DNA of 47,826 nt from a bacterium (GCA_035308905.1 DATGFS010000045.1:1-47826); one strand, 5' to 3'; positions 15,678 through 23,805 are shown, counted from the first letter of the stretch. Numbers and translations are program-made. The notes: generated from the sequence alone by a model not told the origin.

Positions 15678-15704
15678 TTGACAGCGGAATGCCTCGCCTA
15701 TAAT
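15678..15704 (+). promoter_or_regulatory. Promoter of tRNA-Val
   Basis: A perfect -35 TTGACA (15678-15683) and a perfect -10 TATAAT (15699-15704) are separated by 15 bases; reading the -10 as TAATAT (15701-15706) gives the preferred 17. The tRNA begins 20 bases downstream. This is the clearest housekeeping promoter in the window. Confidence 0.8.
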
Positions 15705-15724
15705 ATGGAAGGTACCTTTCAGGC

Positions 15725-15799
15725 GGGCGGTTAGCTCAGGGGTAGAGCGCATCCTTCACACGGATGAGGCCGCAGGTTCAAGACCTGCACCGCCCACCA
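15725..15799 (+). tRNA. tRNA-Val (anticodon CAC)
   Basis: Acceptor GGGCGGT / ACCGCCC, D arm GCTC...GAGC, anticodon stem CATCC / GGATG around loop TTCACAC, T arm CAGG/CCTG with TTCAAGA loop, discriminator A and encoded CCA (15797-15799). The anticodon CAC reads GTG codons, common in this GC-rich genome. Confidence 0.96.
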
Positions 15800-16023
15800 C
15801 GCACCCTGCTGCACCGGACTGCACGAGATTGCTCGAAGCCGCGTCACTGCTCGCTTTCAGCCATTCTGGCAATTGGAACGCGTGACCGTCGATTGTGCCC
15901 TGCGGGAAACACAAGGTCATCGAGCCATTCCACGGTCCGACCATTTGAGAGTACGGAAGCGCTCGAGGATGCCGCGGTCTTGATCGCGGTGGCGATGCCC
16001 TCTACCATACGTGGCGGAGCTCC

Positions 16024-16800
16024 ATGCACGACACAGGGGGGCACATGCAACGCGCCGGCCGCACCGGACCGAAGGGAGCGGAGCACGACCGCTTGACCGC
16101 GCTGCTGGCGTCCTCGCCGCTTCTCAAGGGCCTGAGCCCGGGCCAGTTCCGCGAGGTCGCCGCGTCGGCCCAGCATCGCACGGTCAAGCCGCACGGGCTC
16201 TTCTTCCGCCAGGGTGACCACGCGACGTTCATCTATGTGCTGCTGACCGGTGAAGTGAAGCTGACGCACATCCACCCCGACGGCCAGGAGGTGATCCACC
16301 GCATGATCTGGCCGGGCGAGGTCTTCGGCGGCATCGCGGCATGGGGCGAGACCGTGTACCCGGTGTCGGCCGAGGCGATCCAGGCGAGCGAAGCGTTCGC
16401 CTGGGAAGGTCCCACGATGATGCGCCTGCTCGAGCGGTACCCGGCCGTCGCGCTGAACACGCTGCACCTCATGATCGCGCGCGTCCACGAGCTGCAGAAT
16501 CGCGTGACGGAACTGACGATGGAGCGGGTGGAGCAGCGCCTGGCACGAGCGTTCCGCCGGCTCGCGGCGCGCGTGGGGCGCCGCGTCGATCGGGGGATCC
16601 TCATCGACCTGCCGCTGTCCCGACAAGACATCGCGGAGCTGACGGGAACGACCCTCTACACCGCCAGCCGCATCATCAGCCATTGGGAGGCGCTCGGCGT
16701 CGTCGAGGCCGGCCGGGAGCGCGTGCTGATTCTGAGTCCTGATCGGCTCGACGCCATCGCGGAGGCCTCGCCGGTGAAGTCCGGGAAGACGGTCGAGTGA
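16024..16800 (+). CDS. Crp/Fnr-family transcription regulator (NnrR/Dnr-like)
   Basis: Up to 258 residues (ATG 16045 is an alternative start). The N-terminal cyclic-nucleotide-type effector domain (FFRQGDHATFIYVLLTGEVK, then PGEVFGG) is followed by the long dimer helix and a C-terminal winged helix (LSRQDIAELTGTTLYTASRI). The recognition helix keeps the Ser-Arg pair (TASR) that reads TTG half-sites in Fnr-type proteins. The N-terminal cysteines that bind an Fe-S cluster in Fnr are absent, so a nitric-oxide or heme-sensing type (Dnr/NnrR-like) is more likely. Neighbours are nitrogen-oxide genes, two of which carry a TTG-N8-CAA box upstream. Confidence 0.88.
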   Translation: MHDTGGHMQRAGRTGPKGAEHDRLTALLASSPLLKGLSPGQFREVAASAQHRTVKPHGLFFRQGDHATFIYVLLTGEVKLTHIHPDGQEVIHRMIWPGEVFGGIAAWGETVYPVSAEAIQASEAFAWEGPTMMRLLERYPAVALNTLHLMIARVHELQNRVTELTMERVEQRLARAFRRLAARVGRRVDRGILIDLPLSRQDIAELTGTTLYTASRIISHWEALGVVEAGRERVLILSPDRLDAIAEASPVKSGKTVE

Positions 16801-16825
16801 GCCGCGCCGCCGGTGCGGCGGCCCC

Positions 16826-16867
16826 TTGTTCCAGCGCAAAGACCCCAACGCCGATCCGCGGTTTAAT
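16826..16867 (+). promoter_or_regulatory. Crp/Fnr box and -10 for the hemerythrin gene
   Basis: TTGTTCCAGCGCAA (16826-16839) is a TTG-N8-CAA dyad. Its centre (16832.5) is 41.5 bases before a start point at about 16874, and the hexamer TTTAAT (16862-16867) sits exactly at -12 to -7. This is the geometry of a class II Crp/Fnr-activated promoter. The same 16 bases (TTGTTCCAGCGCAAAG) recur at 20069. The adjacent Crp/Fnr gene is the obvious candidate activator. Confidence 0.7.
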
Positions 16868-16911
16868 GGGGATGGCCGCCGCCGAAGACGCGGAGGCGTG
16901 GAGGGACGGCG

Positions 16912-17634
16912 ATGACTACGGCAACGGCACGTGAGGCACTGCGGCACCATCACGAGGAGCTGGCCGGCAAAATGACAGGATACGCGGACGCGCTGACCGG
17001 CGGCGCGTCCGCGGCCGATCCGGCACCGTTCGTTCGGTTCCTGCGCGAAGAGCTGCTTCCCCACGCGGCCGGAGAGGACCGGTACCTGTATCCGGCGGTC
17101 GAGCCGCTGCTCAAGGCGCACGGCATGGCCACCGCGACGATGCGGATGGATCACCGGGCGATCGAGCGCTACGTCGGGGCGATCGAGGAGACGGCGGGAC
17201 GTCTCCGGAACGCCGAGGGCGCCGCGCGCATCGAGGCCGTGCGGGATCTCACGCGCTTGACGTGGCAGCTCCAAGCGCTGTTCGAGGTCCATTTGCAGAA
17301 GGAAGAGCAGGTGTACATGCCGGTCCTGGGGCAGTACGCGCCGGAGGCCGAACAGCAGCGCATCATCGCGCAGATGCACGAGGCGCCCGGGGAGCGGCCG
17401 GCCGCAGACGCGCAGCCCGACCTCGACGTCAGGAGGCTGGCGCCCGCCCGGCGTCACGCGGCCATCTTCGCGACGTTTGAGACGCTCGGTTCGGGGCAGG
17501 CGTTCGTCCTCGTCAACGATCACGATCCCAAGCCGCTCTACTACCAGTTCCAAGCGGAGCAGCCGGGGAAGTTCACCTGGACGTATCTCGAGCAGGGGCC
17601 GGAGGTCTGGCGGGTGCGCATCGGCCGGTCATGA
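16912..17634 (+). CDS. Hemerythrin-like HHE domain plus DUF2249 protein
   Basis: 240 residues. The N-terminal four-helix HHE domain has candidate di-iron ligands in RHHHEE (about 11-16), LLPHAAGED (His51, Glu55), MDHRAIE (His81, Glu85) and FEVHLQKEEQ. The C-terminal 80 residues (RHAAIFATFETLGSGQAFVL, then NDHDPKPLYYQF) are a DUF2249 domain. Hemerythrin-DUF2249 proteins accompany denitrification and nitric-oxide detoxification genes and may protect or repair iron-sulfur centres. The gene has its own Crp/Fnr-type promoter and is followed by a MIP18-type gene. Confidence 0.9.
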   Translation: MTTATAREALRHHHEELAGKMTGYADALTGGASAADPAPFVRFLREELLPHAAGEDRYLYPAVEPLLKAHGMATATMRMDHRAIERYVGAIEETAGRLRNAEGAARIEAVRDLTRLTWQLQALFEVHLQKEEQVYMPVLGQYAPEAEQQRIIAQMHEAPGERPAADAQPDLDVRRLAPARRHAAIFATFETLGSGQAFVLVNDHDPKPLYYQFQAEQPGKFTWTYLEQGPEVWRVRIGRS

Positions 17635-17683
17635 GCTCGCATGCGCGCCCGCGCAGCGCCGGGAGGGCTGAGGTGGCGGTTCG

Positions 17684-17980
17684 ATGGTGACGGCCGAGCA
17701 GGTGCGGGACGCGCTCCGCGGGGTCGTCGATCCCGAGCTTGGAGCGAGCATCGTCGATCTCGGCCTGGTCTACGACGTCCAGGTGATCGGGTCCAAGGTG
17801 TTTGTCACGATGACACTGACGACGCCGCTGTGCCCGATGAACGAGATGATCCCGGAGGCCGTGCGCCAAGCCGCCGCCGCACTCCCGGACGTCGGCGGCG
17901 TCGATGTCGAGCTGGTGTGGACACCTCCCTGGGAGCCTCAGATGATGTCCCGCGAGCTCAAGGAGCGGTTCGGCTGGTGA
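17684..17980 (+). CDS. MIP18/DUF59-type Fe-S cluster assembly factor
   Basis: 98 residues: VRDALRGVVDPELGASIVDL then GLVYDV, and LTTPLCPMNEMIPEAVRQAA with the conserved Cys near residue 50, ending in WTPPWEPQMMS. This is the SufT/PaaD/MIP18 fold that helps insert iron-sulfur clusters. Next to hemerythrin-DUF2249 genes such proteins are thought to support maturation or repair of Fe-S enzymes damaged by NO. Start ATG 17684; it is likely cotranscribed with the upstream gene. Confidence 0.9.
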   Translation: MVTAEQVRDALRGVVDPELGASIVDLGLVYDVQVIGSKVFVTMTLTTPLCPMNEMIPEAVRQAAAALPDVGGVDVELVWTPPWEPQMMSRELKERFGW

Positions 17981-17998
17981 CCCCCGCCGGCGCGCCCT

Positions 17999-18502
17999 CT
18001 ATGGTGCGCCGCGGACCAGCATCACGCCGAGCGCCAGGGCTGAGACCGAAAGGATGAGCATCAGCCGTCCGACCCATGCGGCCGCGCGGCGCAGGCGCCG
18101 CGTGCGCGGCGAGCCGGGATCCGCGAGCGCTGCCTGAGTGAACCGGGGGCCCACGATGAGATCGTGCCAGGCACTGATCGCAAGGATCAGCGCCACGAGC
18201 ACGAGCTTGATGCCGAGGATGTGACCGAATCCGCCCTGCCACAGCGATCCGTCCCGCACCTCCGCCCAGCCGTATCCACGAAAGTGGAGGGTCCAGATCC
18301 CCGTCGCAACGAGCAGGCCCAGCGTCGTCCAGGCGATCCACCGGAATTGAAGCGCGACGGCGTGGATCAGCGGCACGGCCACACTCTGATACGCGGGCCT
18401 GCGGAGGACGGGCAGGACGGCGGCCGCGAGGAACACCATGCCGCCGATCCAGATGCACGCAGCGAGGATGTGCAGCGACACGGCAAGCACGTACCACGCC
18501 AT
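17999..18502 (-). CDS. CopD-like membrane protein
   Basis: 167 residues from an ATG at 18502 that overlaps the stop of the upstream NnrS gene (TAATG). Four membrane helices: YVLAVSLHILAACIWIGGMV, HAVALQFRWIAWTTLGLLVA, ILGIKLVLVALILAISAWHD and LMLILSVSALALGVMLV. Conserved His residues in helices 1, 2 and 3 suggest heme or copper binding as in CopD/DUF4149-type proteins. It is the last gene of the cupin-NnrS-CopD operon. A longer upstream start would lie inside NnrS and is rejected. Confidence 0.8.
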   Translation of the reverse strand: MAWYVLAVSLHILAACIWIGGMVFLAAAVLPVLRRPAYQSVAVPLIHAVALQFRWIAWTTLGLLVATGIWTLHFRGYGWAEVRDGSLWQGGFGHILGIKLVLVALILAISAWHDLIVGPRFTQAALADPGSPRTRRLRRAAAWVGRLMLILSVSALALGVMLVRGAP

Positions 18503-19572
18503 TATCGCCTCCGGGCTTCCAGCGCGGTGCGCAGGGTGTTGGCCACGAAGGCCAACACCGCGAGGACGCCGAGTAACCCGCCCCACCGCCGGATGTCGCC
18601 GAGGCCGCTCAGATCGCCGCACAAACGCACGATCAGCGAGACGTTGAGGAGCGCGAGGGGCGCGTAGAAATCAGCCCGATACGGGACCGTCCCGCCCAGC
18701 ACCGCCGGCAGGATGATCGGTGCGTGCGCGAAGATCATGGCGAACACGAAGCCGAGGAAAAGCGCGTGCAGCGTCGCGTCGTAGAGCGGACCGGCGATTG
18801 ATCCGCCGAACAGGATCCATAGGCTCCCGCTGATCCCCAGCCAGACATAGCCGGAGAGCAGGCTCACCGCGATGAACCGCGGGAGTCCGGCCTGCCGGAC
18901 CGTGTATCGCGCGATGTCGAAACGCAGGAGCCATAGCGCGAGCCCGAGCATCCCCAGTCCTTGGAGACGCGCGCCGGCGTCTGCCTCGCGTAACGTCAAG
19001 AGGAGCCCGGCCAGATAGACCGAGACGACAGTCAGGAAAATGCCGCGGCTCAGCGGTGCCGGCCGGCCGAGACGGCTCAGCTCCAGGCGTTCGCCCACGA
19101 TCGTGAGCACGAGGAAGCCACCGAACCAGAATACCGCGCCGTAGACGGGCACGCCCGCGAGCCAGCGGGCGTTACCGATCATCCAGGCGAGCGCTCCCAC
19201 TCCCATCACGCCGGTGAAGAACGCCGGGTGGCGGCCGAAGCCGGACGCGAAGATCGCCACCAGCCCTCCACTCGCCAGAGTCATGAGCACCGGGGCCGCC
19301 GGCGCAGGAACGCCGAGCAGCAGGACGAGGCCGCCGAGTCCACTCAGCAGCGGCACGGCGTATGCGGCCGGAGGGCCGAGCGCTACGGCCCGCTCGAGGC
19401 CGATGAGGGTCCCGAGGAAACCCGACACCATGAGCGGCCCATGAGCCAGGGGCAGGGCCGGCTCGAGCGGCGGCAGCGGCCACCCGATTCGGATCAGTCC
19501 CGCCCACAGACCGGCCAGCAGCGCCAGCACCCCGAGCGCGGCGAGGGGCAGGCGGATCCGGCGGGCGATCAC
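18502..19572 (-). CDS. nnrS: NnrS family heme-copper membrane protein
   Basis: 356 residues with about 12 hydrophobic segments. Features fitting NnrS: PLAHGPLMVSGFLGTLIGLE near residues 41-60 and ATLHALFLGFVFAMIFAHAP (about 265-284) with paired His residues. NnrS binds heme and copper and protects cells from NO-driven metabolic stress; it is regulated with denitrification genes. The gene starts at GTG 19572, 8 bases after the cupin stop, and ends in a TAATG overlap with the CopD-like gene. Confidence 0.85.
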   Translation of the reverse strand: MIARRIRLPLAALGVLALLAGLWAGLIRIGWPLPPLEPALPLAHGPLMVSGFLGTLIGLERAVALGPPAAYAVPLLSGLGGLVLLLGVPAPAAPVLMTLASGGLVAIFASGFGRHPAFFTGVMGVGALAWMIGNARWLAGVPVYGAVFWFGGFLVLTIVGERLELSRLGRPAPLSRGIFLTVVSVYLAGLLLTLREADAGARLQGLGMLGLALWLLRFDIARYTVRQAGLPRFIAVSLLSGYVWLGISGSLWILFGGSIAGPLYDATLHALFLGFVFAMIFAHAPIILPAVLGGTVPYRADFYAPLALLNVSLIVRLCGDLSGLGDIRRWGGLLGVLAVLAFVANTLRTALEARRR

Positions 19573-19580
19573 CCGCGAAC

Positions 19581-19949
19581 TTATTGCCAGCGTCCGCGCC
19601 GCAGCCCCGCGGCGACCCCGGCGTGGTCCGCATCGGTCGGCGGCGGAGTGACGACGTTGAGGACAACGAGCCGGGTGGCGGCCCTGAGCCCTCGGGCCGT
19701 TCCCGCCGGCGCAAACGCGACGGCTCCCGGCCCGATCGCTTCCTCGCGGTCGCCGAGGGCCAGGGTTCCTTCGCCTTCCAGCACGGCGATCGTGAGGTCG
19801 ACCCCCGGCCGGTGAACGGGGATGAACTGACCGGGTTCAAGGCAGACCAGCAGCACTTTGACGCGGTCGCTCTGAGCGATCGGGACGGGATTGAAGCGCT
19901 CGGGCGTGAACGCCACGGCCGTCCGGTACGAGCTCATCAGGGCGCTCAT
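19581..19949 (-). CDS. Cupin-domain protein
   Basis: 122 residues of a single beta-barrel: PGQFIPVHRPGVDLTIAVLE then EGEGTLALG (first cupin motif) and GPGAVAFAPAGTARGLRA (second). One His of the usual metal set is visible, so metal binding is uncertain. The start at 19949 is chosen for its strong GGGAGGAG; an earlier in-frame ATG adds 25 low-complexity residues. It heads the leftward cupin-NnrS-CopD operon, sharing the control region 19950-20155 with the Rrf2 gene. A small-molecule sensor or NO-related metal chaperone is plausible. Confidence 0.82.
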   Translation of the reverse strand: MSALMSSYRTAVAFTPERFNPVPIAQSDRVKVLLVCLEPGQFIPVHRPGVDLTIAVLEGEGTLALGDREEAIGPGAVAFAPAGTARGLRAATRLVVLNVVTPPPTDADHAGVAAGLRRGRWQ

Positions 19950-20068
19950 CGACGCTCCTCCCTTACACGCTGCCGTGCCGTGTTCCCCCGCGGTGTCCCC
20001 GTCGGCGGCTACGCCGCCTCTCAACGTCGTACGCCGTGAAGCCTATCGCGAAGCGGGGCCGGCCGTCT

Positions 20069-20111
20069 TTGTTCCAGCGCAAAGCCGCGGCCGAGCGCGC
20101 TCTGGTATTCA
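20069..20111 (+). promoter_or_regulatory. Second copy of the Crp/Fnr box, with -10 for the Rrf2/nirK genes
   Basis: TTGTTCCAGCGCAA (20069-20082) is identical over 16 bases to the box at 16826. The dyad centre at 20075.5 predicts a start near 20117. TATTCA at 20106-20111, preceded by TG at 20103-20104 as in an extended -10, lies within one base of the expected -10 position. The box also faces the divergent cupin-NnrS operon, though no clear -10 is seen in that direction. Confidence 0.65.
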
Positions 20112-20155
20112 AATATCAGATCAAAAAGGTCCGTTGAGTCCGTCTTGGAGGGGCA

Positions 20156-20752
20156 ATGAAGCTCAGTCGAGAGAGCAAGTACGGCCTGGCCGGCCTGATC
20201 TACCTCGCCCGGCAGCGGCCCGGCACCGTGCTGGCCGTGAAGACGGTGGCCGCCGCGCAGGCCCTGCCCGGAACGTTTCTCGCGAAGACGTTCAGCCGGC
20301 TGGCGCATCATGGGGTCCTACGCTCGCATCGCGGGCGGCGGCGGGGCTACGAACTCGCCAGAAATCCCCGGGAGATCAGCGTCCGCGAGATCCTCGAGGA
20401 CATCGAGGGACCGGATCTGTTCGCGCGCTGCATCTTCTGGAGCGAGGGGTGCTCGGAGCAGCGGCCCTGCCTGTTGCACGAGTCCTGGAATGCGATCCGG
20501 CCGCGGATCGCCGAATCGCTGGCGGCACTGACGCTCGCCGACTGCGCAGATGGCCGAACGGCGCCCATCGCGCTCTCACAAGGATGGCGGATCGGCCGTC
20601 CTTCGAACGAAGCTCAAACGGGGAGGGAGACTCATGTTGATGTCGATCGCGAAGTGTCTCGTTCACCGGTGCGCACCGCTGGCGGCCCTGGCCGCGCTCG
20701 CGGCGCTACTCGTCGCTCCGGGAGCGCCGACGGCCTCGGCGCAGAACGGTGA
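20156..20752 (+). CDS. Rrf2-family regulator with three-cysteine cluster motif (NsrR-like)
   Basis: 198 residues. The N-terminal winged helix (MKLSRESKYGLAGLIYLARQ, LPGTFLAKTFSRLAHHGVLR, GRRRGYELAR) is followed by Cys92, Cys99 and Cys105 in an RCIFWSEGC...PC arrangement. In NsrR and IscR three such cysteines hold an iron-sulfur cluster that senses NO or cluster status. GGAGGGGC precedes ATG 20156. Rrf2 proteins usually end near 150 residues; here the frame runs on and overlaps the first 119 bases of nirK in another frame, and the tail is low-complexity. It likely controls nirK and the divergent nnrS operon. Confidence 0.9.
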   Translation: MKLSRESKYGLAGLIYLARQRPGTVLAVKTVAAAQALPGTFLAKTFSRLAHHGVLRSHRGRRRGYELARNPREISVREILEDIEGPDLFARCIFWSEGCSEQRPCLLHESWNAIRPRIAESLAALTLADCADGRTAPIALSQGWRIGRPSNEAQTGRETHVDVDREVSRSPVRTAGGPGRARGATRRSGSADGLGAER

Positions 20753-21596
20753 GAATGGGTTCTACGACGCCGCGCTTCCGGCCGTCGGGAACCAGCACGT
20801 CAAGCAGATCACGATCGTGGCCCGCGACACCGTCCAGGCGATCGCCCCGGGCGTCAAGGTGCCGCTCTGGACCTTCAACGGTTCGGTCCCGGCGCCGTTG
20901 ATTCACGTGCGGCAGGGCGACGAGGTCCGGGTGGCATTCGTGAACAAGACGCCGATGTCGCACTCTGTCGACTTCCACGCCGCGACAACGCCCTGGAACG
21001 TGTGGTACCAGCCGGTAGCCGCCGGCAAGACGCTCAACTTCAGCTTCATCGCCAAGGACCCCGGCGTGTTCATGTTCCACTGCGGCACGCCGCCGGCGTT
21101 CATGCACATCAGCAGCGGCATGTACGGCGCCGTCATCGTCGACCCGAAGACCCCGCTGCCGCCGGCCAAAGAGTTCGGGCTGATCGAGAGCGAGTTCTAC
21201 GTCCGGGCGGGCGCGAACAACACCTACCAGCCGGATGCGCAGAAGGTCCTCGACGTCAAACCGGACTACGTGGTGTTTAACGGCATCGCCGACCAGTACC
21301 AGGAGCACCCGCTGACCGTACGCGCCGGGGAGCGCATCCGCCTGTACGTGCTGAACGCGGGGCCAACGTTGTTCTCGGCGTTCCACGTGATCGGCTGGAT
21401 CTTCGACAAGGTCTACGTCGACGGCAACCCGGCCAACGTGTTGCGCGGCGTGCAGACCTACGGCATCCCGCCGGGCGGCGGCGCGATGTTCGAGTTGACG
21501 ATCGACCAGCCCGGACTCTATCCGTTCGTCACGCACGCGTTCGCGTACACCAGCAAGGGCGCCGTGGGCGTCATCAAGGTCCTGCCCGCCAAGTAG
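20634..21596 (+). CDS. nirK: Copper-containing nitrite reductase (NirK/AniA type)
   Basis: 320 residues with a signal peptide (LAALAALAALLVAPGAPTAS, cut near ASA), so exported. NirK reduces nitrite to nitric oxide. Two cupredoxin domains carry a complete set of sites: type 1 copper His110, Cys150, His158, Met163; type 2 copper His115, His149, His301; catalytic Asp113 and His251 (in FHVIGWIFDKVY, close to AniA). ATG 20634 is chosen because GGGAGGGAG lies just upstream and the signal peptide begins there. The gene is downstream of the Rrf2 gene and inside a nitrogen-oxide cluster with nnrS and hemerythrin genes. A two-domain multicopper oxidase of other function is the alternative. Confidence 0.82.
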   Translation: MLMSIAKCLVHRCAPLAALAALAALLVAPGAPTASAQNGENGFYDAALPAVGNQHVKQITIVARDTVQAIAPGVKVPLWTFNGSVPAPLIHVRQGDEVRVAFVNKTPMSHSVDFHAATTPWNVWYQPVAAGKTLNFSFIAKDPGVFMFHCGTPPAFMHISSGMYGAVIVDPKTPLPPAKEFGLIESEFYVRAGANNTYQPDAQKVLDVKPDYVVFNGIADQYQEHPLTVRAGERIRLYVLNAGPTLFSAFHVIGWIFDKVYVDGNPANVLRGVQTYGIPPGGGAMFELTIDQPGLYPFVTHAFAYTSKGAVGVIKVLPAK

Positions 21597-21654
21597 GGAG
21601 ACACAAGGAAGCCGCCGTGAGCCATCGCTTCCGCGGCTGACAGCTGCGCGCCCG

Positions 21655-21691
21655 CCGATTCCGGCGCCCGCACTCGGAGCGCCGGAATCGG
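21655..21691. terminator. Hairpin between convergent nirK and membrane protein genes
   Basis: A perfect 13-base stem (21655-21667 with 21679-21691, core ATTCCGGCGC / GCGCCGGAAT) with an 11-base loop sits between convergent genes. It is well placed for a bidirectional terminator but has no T-run on either side. Confidence 0.45.
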
Positions 21692-21787
21692 TGCGGGTGT
21701 ACACTCTGACGCTCTCCGGAGGCCGGACGCAGGCCACCACACGCGCCGGCGAGGTGCTGCACACGCAGTTCACGGGTGCGGCTCTGA

Positions 21788-23176
21788 TCAGGAAATGCGC
21801 CACCGCCATTCGAGCGTCAGCACTCCGGTGAGCGCCGGCGGCACCCACCGATACGCCAGCATGTAGGCGAGAATGAACGCCCCGGCGGCAAACAGCGCAG
21901 CGCCTCCCTGCGCGGCCCCGGGCGCGTCGGTCCATATGCCGTAGGCCAGCCCCACGACCCCGAGGTTGCTGAGCCACAGCGCCACGCGGCCCGGCCGGGG
22001 ATTGTAGGGCGCCGGCTGGCGCGGGATCGCGAGCACGTCGGGGATTGTCGCGCGGTAATACCACATGAGAAACGGCGTAATCTTGTAGAGCTGTCCGATA
22101 ATCGCCTGAGTCACCCATCCCAAGAGGAAGAGCGTCGCGGCAACCTCGCCAAGCCGGTCGGGCGGATCGGTCTGGAGCAGCCCGGCGCCCCACCCTGCGG
22201 CGATCGCGGCCAGCACAATGGAGTAGGCCGCGACCGCGTACCAGTGCGCGACGTTCAAATCCGGAGCCGGACTGCGCCGGCGGGCAATCACATGGACGAT
22301 CTCGGCGACGAAGAGGAGGAGCGCGCCCGCGGCGATGAACGCCGCAGCGCGCAGAAGCCACGCTGCGGGAGCGGCGACGCCGGCCACTACCGAGGCGATG
22401 GCGGCGACCGCCAACATCAGGATCGCGGCACCCCGTCGCGTATTCGCGACGCGCGCGCCGTGGACGAGCGGCACCAGCCGGTAGAACACCCCGACCACCA
22501 TTAAGCCGAACCAGCCGCCGAGCCCAAGGGTGAGGTGGACGACGAGCCCTCGATGGGCGACGAGAATACCGGGCCAGAAGACCCACCGGAGATTGGCCGA
22601 GAGCAGCGTGCCCCACAGCGCGACCAGCACGAAGCATCCTAATGCCGCGGGGATATGCGGACTCAACACGGCGCGCTTCGGCCCCGCCGAGACGACCGTC
22701 GCGCCCAGCACCGCGACGAACCACCACGCCGCCAGGTTGACGCCGGCGCCTCCGAGGGCGGCGAGACCATAGCGGCCGGCTGCGAACCCGGCAAGAACGG
22801 TCACCGTGCTCGCGGCGAACGTCAGGAACAGCCACGGGATCGTGCGCTCGCCGCGAATCCTCACGCCGAGCAGAACCGGCGCCATCTGCGCCGCGGCGCC
22901 CAGGATCGTCATCGTCCCCCACGCGAGCGTGGAGAGATGCGTGGCGACGAAGGCCGGACGCGATTCGTAGGCGCCCTGCGCGAGCGATCCGGCTGTGGCT
23001 ACGAGTGCCAGGCCAAGCGCAGGAAAGGCAATACCGACCGACGTCCACGTGAACCAGGTGCCGAAGGTGAAGGCGAGCGGTCCGCCGGCAGGCCCGCTCT
23101 CCGCGGGCGGGGTCGGGCCGTGGGGGGCCGGCCGGGACGTGCCGTTAGCGCGTTTTGCCACGGACGGGTCGAGCAC
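21788..23176 (-). CDS. Polytopic heme-copper/NnrS-like membrane protein
   Basis: 462 residues with about 12 membrane helices after a proline-rich cytoplasmic N-terminus. Histidines lie in helix positions typical of heme-copper proteins: FVATHLSTLAWGTMTILG, LVAHRGLVVHLTLGLGGWFG, VFYRLVPLVHG and EIVHVIARR. It looks like the NnrS/cytochrome-oxidase-subunit-I-like proteins found with nitric-oxide genes, but the full ligand set of an oxidase or NO reductase is not evident. It starts at GTG 23176, overlapping the end of the DUF488 gene by 32 bases, and converges on nirK. A role in NO metabolism is inferred from context. Confidence 0.72.
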   Translation of the reverse strand: MLDPSVAKRANGTSRPAPHGPTPPAESGPAGGPLAFTFGTWFTWTSVGIAFPALGLALVATAGSLAQGAYESRPAFVATHLSTLAWGTMTILGAAAQMAPVLLGVRIRGERTIPWLFLTFAASTVTVLAGFAAGRYGLAALGGAGVNLAAWWFVAVLGATVVSAGPKRAVLSPHIPAALGCFVLVALWGTLLSANLRWVFWPGILVAHRGLVVHLTLGLGGWFGLMVVGVFYRLVPLVHGARVANTRRGAAILMLAVAAIASVVAGVAAPAAWLLRAAAFIAAGALLLFVAEIVHVIARRRSPAPDLNVAHWYAVAAYSIVLAAIAAGWGAGLLQTDPPDRLGEVAATLFLLGWVTQAIIGQLYKITPFLMWYYRATIPDVLAIPRQPAPYNPRPGRVALWLSNLGVVGLAYGIWTDAPGAAQGGAALFAAGAFILAYMLAYRWVPPALTGVLTLEWRWRIS

Positions 23177-23543
23177 GCCGGGTGCGGCCGCGCTCCCTCT
23201 CGAGCATCTCCTTGATGACCACGGCCTGATTGTGGAGCGGATCGCGCGCGCCGAACACGAGCGTCAGCTTTCCTTGACGGGCGTATCCGGCGAGTTCCTC
23301 GAGGAGCGCGCCTTTCGCGGCTAATTCTCGCCGGTACCGTGCGCGGAATGTTTGCCACCGGACGGGATCGTGGCCGAACCACTTGCGCAGCCCGGTGCTC
23401 GGCCCGAGCTCCTTGAGCCAGGCGACAGCCTTCAGGCGTTCCTTTGAAACGCCGCGGGGCCACACGCGGTCGACCAGCACCCGCGGGGCGTCGCCGCGGC
23501 CGGGCGGATCGTAGGCCCGCTTCAACGTAACGGTGAGCCTCAT
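23145..23543 (-). CDS. DUF488 (YeaO-like) family protein
   Basis: 132 residues: VTLKRAYDPPGRGDAPRVLV, DRVWPRGVSKERLKAVAWLK, WFGHDPVRWQTFRARYRREL and TLVFGARDPLHNQAVVIKEM match the DUF488/YeaO family in order. Function is not established. ATG 23543 has GGGAGGTG just upstream; earlier in-frame starts add about 98 residues unlike the family. It may be transcribed together with the membrane protein gene downstream, which it overlaps by 32 bases. Confidence 0.9.
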   Translation of the reverse strand: MRLTVTLKRAYDPPGRGDAPRVLVDRVWPRGVSKERLKAVAWLKELGPSTGLRKWFGHDPVRWQTFRARYRRELAAKGALLEELAGYARQGKLTLVFGARDPLHNQAVVIKEMLERERGRTRRARPVRGKTR

Positions 23544-23805
23544 GGCCCACCTCCCGGTACAGATTATCGACAATCGCTTAGGATCGGTCGATCCGATTCC
23601 TGCGTTCCTGGGGGTCACGAGGCCCGAAATGGCCGACTTTACCCGGGCAAATGTCCAACAGGAATGCGGGGGGCAAAATGGGAAACCTGCATCGAGGTCA
23701 AACGGGCCGCACGCCTGGGTGGCCGTCGCCACAGACCCCCTACATCGTTTCCGAGCTCGGCAGGCGACAGGAGGAACCTTCCATGCAGAATTTTCGGGTT
23801 CGGCC

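Noticed and set aside
20634-21596. Loss of the catalytic His in the nitrite reductase
   Set aside because: Comparison with the AniA-type motif FHVIGEIFDKVY shows the catalytic His is the one in FHVIG (His251 here), which is present.
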